DNA of 64,000 nucleotides, from positions 376,985 through 440,984 of the forward strand of contig NZ_JOAK01000006.1 in NCBI RefSeq assembly GCF_000720455.1. Direction: 5' to 3'. Of the stretch, positions 60,090 through 64,000 are shown one piece after another; the first letter of the stretch is position 1; every line of letters starts with the position of its first letter. The notes beneath the pieces were generated by a model. The model was not told where the DNA came from. It was given only the letters and a program-made list of their open reading frames with translations, and searched no databases. Source of the stretch: Streptomyces virginiae. Its GTDB lineage: Bacteria; Actinomycetota; Actinomycetes; Streptomycetales; Streptomycetaceae. The translations under genes and the position numbers were made by a program.

Positions 60090-61463
60090 TTACCAGAAGT
60101 CGGGCAGGCTGTAGCGGTAGGTGTTGGTCTGGTGCCAGTAGTGGTTGCCGTCGACCCAGACGGCCACGCCCCGGAGGAAGCGCACCACGCGTGGATCGGG
60201 GCAGGACACGGCCAGTTCCGCGGCCGCGGCCTCGAAGGCGTGCATGAGGTCGTTGTGGACCTCGACGGCCTTCAGGTAGGCCTCCTTGTCGGAGAGGCCC
60301 TCCCGTTCGGCGATGACCACCGGCAGGTTCAGGTGCATGCCGGGGCTTTCGAGTTCCTTGGTGTAGGAGTACAGGTCGTTGGAGATGGTGGTGGCGTTGC
60401 CCGCCAGCGCGATCACCCGTTGCATGGCGGGCATCGCGTGCAGCTCGGCCGGGAGTTCGTAGCCGCCCACGGTGTCGGTGATGGTGGGGCAGGGGCGGAA
60501 GTTGTTGAACTGGCGCATCGCCAGGTACTCGGACACCTCCGGGACGTACTTCGTCTCGGCCCATGCGGCCTCGGCGAGGTACCCCATGTGCAGCCGGGCC
60601 ATGTCGTGCCGGAACCGGTCGGCCTGCGACGGGGTCGCCGCCCGCGTGAAGTACTCCATGGCCGAGCGGTAGGAACGCCGGGGCGCGTCCGAGAGGAGCG
60701 TTTCCGCCCACGCCGGCTCGTACTCCGCCGTCGTGTGGACGGGGTCGAGTGCGGTGTGCGCCAGCAGAAGCCTTCCGCCCAGTCCGACCGGCGAACCGCC
60801 GTGGTCCTCGCAGTAGCAGTCGTCGACCACGTTCTCGGCGACCATCAGCCTGGTGGCGATCATCAGGTGGTCGACGGTCGGAGCGTCCGGGTGGCAGGCG
60901 ACCATGTAGCGCCCGACGGAGAAGCCGTCGAACTGGTCCTCCCACTCCGGCGGGTACGCCTCCACCTCGTCCACCGCCCAGCGCTTGATCCGGCGGCTGA
61001 CCTCGGCCACGCGGGCGGGGTCGGGCTCCGGGACCGGGTGGTGGTAGAGGCCGGGGATCGGCCGGCCCTCCGCCGCGGGCGGGGGTGCGGGCGCCTCGGG
61101 TACCGGGGCGGCGGGCTGCGCGCGGTGGGGGGTGAAGAAGAACAGCCCCTCCGTGCCCACGCCACTGGGGCCGCGCATGATCCGCTCCAGGGCGGGGTTC
61201 GGTGTGACCGTCGCGGCGGCGGCCCCCCGTGCCGGCTCCGCGACCAGGTCACCGCCCGGTCCTCCGCCCGGTACGGGCGATGCTTCGGGGGTGAGGTGGG
61301 AGGGCCGGGCGGCCGCCGGCCCGAAGGGCAGCGCGGGCCCGGTCGGCAGCGCGCGACTGCCTACGGTGACGGCGTCGGCCCCGCGGCCGTGGCCGTGGGC
61401 CCCGCAGCGGGCCGCGGCGGCAGGCAGGCTCGACTGCGCAGGGGAAGGCCCGGGAACGGGCAT
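60090..61463 (-). CDS. 2-methylisoborneol synthase
   Basis: The 457-residue class I terpene cyclase converts 2-methyl-GPP into 2-methylisoborneol, the earthy-musty odorant. Residues 1-135 form a long disordered Pro/Ala-rich N-terminus, seen in this enzyme family and needed for loading into the shell. The catalytic domain has the aspartate-rich motif DDCYCED (214-220, a variant of DDxxxD) and the NSE triad NDLYSYTKE (362-370). AGGAG precedes the ATG. It is flanked by the shell gene upstream, with a hairpin in between, and the methyltransferase downstream. Confidence 0.95.
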   Translation of the reverse strand: MPVPGPSPAQSSLPAAAARCGAHGHGRGADAVTVGSRALPTGPALPFGPAAARPSHLTPEASPVPGGGPGGDLVAEPARGAAAATVTPNPALERIMRGPSGVGTEGLFFFTPHRAQPAAPVPEAPAPPPAAEGRPIPGLYHHPVPEPDPARVAEVSRRIKRWAVDEVEAYPPEWEDQFDGFSVGRYMVACHPDAPTVDHLMIATRLMVAENVVDDCYCEDHGGSPVGLGGRLLLAHTALDPVHTTAEYEPAWAETLLSDAPRRSYRSAMEYFTRAATPSQADRFRHDMARLHMGYLAEAAWAETKYVPEVSEYLAMRQFNNFRPCPTITDTVGGYELPAELHAMPAMQRVIALAGNATTISNDLYSYTKELESPGMHLNLPVVIAEREGLSDKEAYLKAVEVHNDLMHAFEAAAAELAVSCPDPRVVRFLRGVAVWVDGNHYWHQTNTYRYSLPDFW

Positions 61464-61492
61464 CCGTGGCTCCTAGGTGAGGGGGTGGGCTG

Positions 61493-61528
61493 TCCCGGAT
61501 CCCGGGCACGTTCGGCCGGGATCCGGGA
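61493..61528. promoter_or_regulatory. intra-operon hairpin between shell and cargo genes
   Basis: TCCCGGATCCCGG at 61493-61505 pairs perfectly with 61516-61528 around a 10-nt loop. It is within the 92 bp between the encapsulin and synthase genes, where partial termination or mRNA processing could set the shell-to-cargo ratio. Confidence 0.6.
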
Positions 61529-61555
61529 GGGTCCGGGCTGACGGCGGCCTGGCCG

Positions 61556-62968
61556 TCAGTCGCGCCGACGGCCGATCTGGACGTTCTCCATCACGCCGAG
61601 CGCGTCGGGCACCAGGATGGCGGCGGAGTAGTAGGTGGTGACCAGGTACGAGATGATCGCCTGCTCGCTGATGCCCATGAAGCGCACGGACAGGCCCGGC
61701 TCGTACTCCTCGGGCAGCCCGGTCTGGTGCAGGCCGATGACGCCCTGGTTGTCCTCGCCCGTGCGCATGGCGAGGATGGAGCTGGTGTTCTCCTTGCTGA
61801 TGGGGATCTTGCTGCAGGGGAGGATCGGGACCCCGCGCCAGGCCGGGACCTGCTGGCCGCCGAGGTCGACGTGGTCCGGGTAGAGCCCGCGGGCGTTGAA
61901 CTCGCGCCCGATCGCCGCGATGGTCTTGGGGTGGGCGAAGAAGAACTTGGTGCCGCGGCGCCGGCAGAGCAGTTCGTCCATGTCGTCCGGGGTGGGCGGG
62001 CCGGAGTGGGTCTGGATGCGCTGCTTGAAGTCGGCGTTGTGGAGCAGGCCGAACTCCCGGTTGTTGACGAGTTCGTACTCCTGGCGCTCGCGCAGCGCCT
62101 CGATGGTGAGCCTGAGCTGTTCCTCGGTCTGGTTGTGCGGCCCGTTGTAGAGGTCGGCGACGCGCGTGTGGACGCGCAGTACGGTCTGGGCGATGGAGAG
62201 TTCGTACTCGCGCGGCTTGAGTTCGTAGTCGACGAAGGTGCCGGGGAGCTCCGCCTCGCCGGTGTGGCCGGCGGACATCGCGATCTCGGCTTCGCCGTGC
62301 TTGTTCTGCCGCTGGTGCGGGAGCGAGCCGAACCGCTCGACGTGGGCGCGGAGGTTCGGTGCCGCGTCGAGGACGGCGGCGAAGTCGGCGCGGGAGAGGG
62401 TGAGCAGGATGCCGGAGGTCTCGGCGGTGACCGTGTAGTCGGCGGTCGCGTCGGCGTCCAGCAGCGCGTTCTCGCCGAACCGGTCGCCGTCGGCCAGTAC
62501 GGCGACGGCGACTTCGTCGCCGTACTTGCCGACGGAGGTCTGGTTGACGCGGCCGTGCGCGATGAGGTGGATGCGCTCGGCGGGGGCACCCCGCTCGACC
62601 AGCACCTCACCGGCGCGGAAGTCGCGCTGGACGCAGCGGTCGGCGAGCGTGGTCAGTACCTGCTCGTCCTCGAATCCGCGCAGCATGGCGAGTTCGCCGA
62701 GTTCGCGCGGGATCACCCGGACGGTGGCCCCGTCCTGGACGAACTCGATGCGGCCGTCGCCGACGGTGTAGGTCAGGCGGCGGTTGACGCGGTAGGTGCC
62801 GCCCTTGGTCTCCACCCAGGGGAGCGTCCTCAGGAGCCACCGGGAGGTGATCTCCTGCATCTGGGGGGCGGACTTGGTCGTGGTGGCAAGGTTGCGGGCG
62901 GCCGCCGTGCCCAGACTCATCTGCTGGGTCGGCTCCAGCTGGGCCTCTGGGCTGGTGTCCACGGTCAT
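61556..62968 (-). CDS. eshA: family 2B encapsulin shell protein (cyclic-nucleotide-binding)
   Basis: The 470-residue protein is of the EshA type. An HK97-like shell fold is interrupted by a cyclic-nucleotide-binding domain (about 95-215) with the phosphate-binding-cassette region [23 protein letters not shown]. The rest ([65 protein letters not shown] and the C-terminal [24 protein letters not shown]) is the capsid fold. Family 2B encapsulins enclose 2-MIB synthase, encoded next. The cNMP domain may tune the pore or assembly. It is the first gene of the operon. Confidence 0.93.
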   Translation of the reverse strand: MTVDTSPEAQLEPTQQMSLGTAAARNLATTTKSAPQMQEITSRWLLRTLPWVETKGGTYRVNRRLTYTVGDGRIEFVQDGATVRVIPRELGELAMLRGFEDEQVLTTLADRCVQRDFRAGEVLVERGAPAERIHLIAHGRVNQTSVGKYGDEVAVAVLADGDRFGENALLDADATADYTVTAETSGILLTLSRADFAAVLDAAPNLRAHVERFGSLPHQRQNKHGEAEIAMSAGHTGEAELPGTFVDYELKPREYELSIAQTVLRVHTRVADLYNGPHNQTEEQLRLTIEALRERQEYELVNNREFGLLHNADFKQRIQTHSGPPTPDDMDELLCRRRGTKFFFAHPKTIAAIGREFNARGLYPDHVDLGGQQVPAWRGVPILPCSKIPISKENTSSILAMRTGEDNQGVIGLHQTGLPEEYEPGLSVRFMGISEQAIISYLVTTYYSAAILVPDALGVMENVQIGRRRD

Positions 62969-63310
62969 CGCGCAGGCCTTTCCTTCGTGTCCTTCGTGCG
63001 GGCGGTGATCAGCGCATGCCTGTGCACGTCACCAGTGAAAGAAGAAAAATAGGGTGAATACCCGGGCAATCCCTCTAGATCCGGAAGCACAGTAACCGTC
63101 CGTGAACCGGGTCACCCATCGGAAGGGGTGGGGATTACCTCGAACCAGTGATCTTGAGCCGCGGCGTGTTTGGTCATGCTCTCGGCGGTTTCGGACACGC
63201 TCTCCGCGCGCTTTCCGCCAGGGCCGGGTCGGACGGTCAATTGCCGTGCAGGTACGGCCGGTTCCGGGACCCCAGCGGCGGCGGCCTCGGCGGCGGCGTA
63301 CGCTACCGCC
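62969..63310. other. 342-bp divergent intergenic region
   Basis: No gene is supported here. It contains an unusual purine/A-rich tract (GAAAGAAGAAAAATAGGG) near 63040-63055, close to the encapsulin start on the minus strand, and probably the promoter of the 2-MIB operon. No clear -10/-35 pair or known operator stands out. Confidence 0.5.
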
Positions 63311-63766
63311 GTGACGGACGACGAGGATCTGATACTCGCGGAGGCGCTGGGCGCGGTGGGAGCCCTCGGCGGTGGCTCCGGCGGCCGGTTCGGCGCGAAG
63401 TTCGCGGCCCGACGGCTGAAGAAGAACGTGCACGAGGTCGAGCTGACCCTGGGGGGTGTCTCGCCCTCCGAGGCCGCCGCCCGCACGGCCGACCTCCTCC
63501 TGCGCCTGGGGACCCCGGTGCGCACGGCCGGTGCCGAGCCCCCGAGCGGCGTGCGAGTCGTCCGGGCCCTCGTCGGCGGCGGGTTCGGGAACATGAACCC
63601 GGTCCTGGTCACCGTGACGCTGACGGGCACCGGACCGGAGGCCACCGCCGTCCGCGTCCGCGGCGCCGCCAAGGAGGGCCTGATCAGGCAACGGGCGGGC
63701 GAGAAGACCGCCCACCAGGTGGCCGACCTGCTGGCACACCGCCTCCCCCCTCCCCCGACGCACTGA
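63311..63766 (+). CDS. hypothetical protein
   Basis: I do not recognise this 151-residue protein. The start is VTDDEDLILAEALGAVGALGGGSGGRFGAKFAARRLKKNVHEVELTL, then EAAARTADLLLRLGTPVRTAGAEPPSGVRVVRALVGGGFGNMNPVLVTVTLTGTGPEATAVRVRGAAKEGLIRQ. The alternating strand/helix pattern and terminal helix look like a small alpha-beta domain. It has no signal peptide. The GTG start has weak upstream sequence. It is divergent from the encapsulin gene. Confidence 0.75.
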   Translation: MTDDEDLILAEALGAVGALGGGSGGRFGAKFAARRLKKNVHEVELTLGGVSPSEAAARTADLLLRLGTPVRTAGAEPPSGVRVVRALVGGGFGNMNPVLVTVTLTGTGPEATAVRVRGAAKEGLIRQRAGEKTAHQVADLLAHRLPPPPTH

Positions 63767-63774
63767 CGGGCGGG

Positions 63775-63831
63775 GCGGGAACCGCAGAGGCGGGAACCGC
63801 AGGGGCGGGAACCGCAGGGGCGGGAACAGGG
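63775..63831. repeat. 15-bp tandem repeat
   Basis: Three copies of GCGGGAACCGCAGGG (one with G to A) and a shortened fourth unit lie in a row just after the 63311-63766 gene. It is not a CRISPR: there are no unique spacers. Confidence 0.9.
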
Positions 63832-63835
63832 ATGG

Positions 63836-63988
63836 TTTGGGGGTTTCCCGTCAGTCCCATCGTCTCTCCGTGTCGGGCCGGTCCCTCAAGGGCGCTCCTT
63901 CGTCGCGTCGCTTCGCGATGTCGCTGCGCTCCACCCTTGACCGCCCGTCCCGCCACGGACATACGAGGACAGCCGGGAAGCCCCCAAA
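63836..63988. mobile_element. candidate MITE-like element with terminal inverted repeats
   Basis: TTTGGGGGTTTCCCG at 63836-63850 and CGGGAAGCCCCCAAA at 63974-63988 are inverted repeats with one mismatch, 153 bp overall, without an ORF. Inside, 63886-63940 begins TCAAGGG and ends CCCTTGA, another inverted pair. I believe similar stretches recur in Streptomyces genomes, but that is recollection. It could also be a large transcription-ending structure. Confidence 0.45.
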
Positions 63989-64000
63989 GGAACGGGCCGG

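Noticed and set aside
63775..63831. Short repeats considered as a CRISPR array
   Set aside because: Units are contiguous without spacers and no cas genes are present.

Overview
The window is GC-rich, densely coded DNA that looks like a Streptomyces chromosome. Markers for that genus are a short chaplin (22939-23178), an LAxTG sortase substrate, DUF-type Streptomyces hypotheticals, a tendamistat-type amylase inhibitor and a complete 2-methylisoborneol (2-MIB) operon. GTG and TTG starts are common, and convergent genes are separated by long GC-rich hairpins. There is no rRNA, tRNA, CRISPR array, insertion sequence or phage block. The gene content (secreted proteins, secondary metabolism, many solo regulators) suggests an accessory or arm-type region; that placement is inference.

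Layout. 1-6.3 kb: MarR regulator; an LAxTG surface protein, ECF sigma factor and membrane anti-sigma-like protein in one unit; small secreted proteins; a methyltransferase; a YbjQ protein. 6.3-9.8 kb: a NYN nuclease-like protein and a three-domain RNA ligase-kinase-phosphatase. 9.8-18 kb: VOC proteins, a TehA-like channel, DoxX, YdeI, a DUF5997/LysR-effector pair, a PP2C phosphatase and a membrane Ser/Thr kinase. 18-23.2 kb: Vat-type acetyltransferase, amylase inhibitor, CBM2-GH18 chitinase, Tat-exported beta-carbonic anhydrase, chaplin. 23.4-31.6 kb: 2-hydroxyacid dehydrogenase, HIT-like protein, a MalT-type LuxR regulator with small partner genes, a YihY-like membrane protein. 31.6-35.2 kb: a CHAT caspase-like protease co-transcribed with an LCAT-like hydrolase. 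35.3-39 kb: a decayed YwqG-like gene, an ANTAR-like protein, small proteins and a YbdK-type ligase. 38.8-43.4 kb: a molybdenum hydroxylase operon. 43.6-51.4 kb: AraC, VOC, UvrA-like ABC ATPase, carboxylesterase, and a galactose oxidase with two CBM32 domains. 51.5-54.8 kb: TetR, MAB_1171c-type membrane protein, XRE and ImmA/IrrE protease. 54.8-59.1 kb: a KS-ACP-alpha-oxoamine synthase megaprotein plus an extended SDR. 59.2-63 kb: family 2B encapsulin, 2-MIB synthase and geranyl diphosphate methyltransferase. The last 250 bp hold tandem repeats and a small element with terminal inverted repeats.

How the parts work together. The 59-63 kb operon makes a cyclic-nucleotide-binding protein shell, its terpene cyclase cargo and the methyltransferase that supplies 2-methyl-GPP. 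The neighbouring KS-ACP-AONS/SDR pair, ended by its own stop and separated by a 15-bp stem terminator, looks like a minimal and uncharacterised aminoketone pathway. The CHAT/LCAT-like pair and the RNA-repair/NYN pair are the best candidates for undescribed stress or defence modules. The chitinase, galactose oxidase, amylase inhibitor, carbonic anhydrase and chaplin form an extracellular life-style set.
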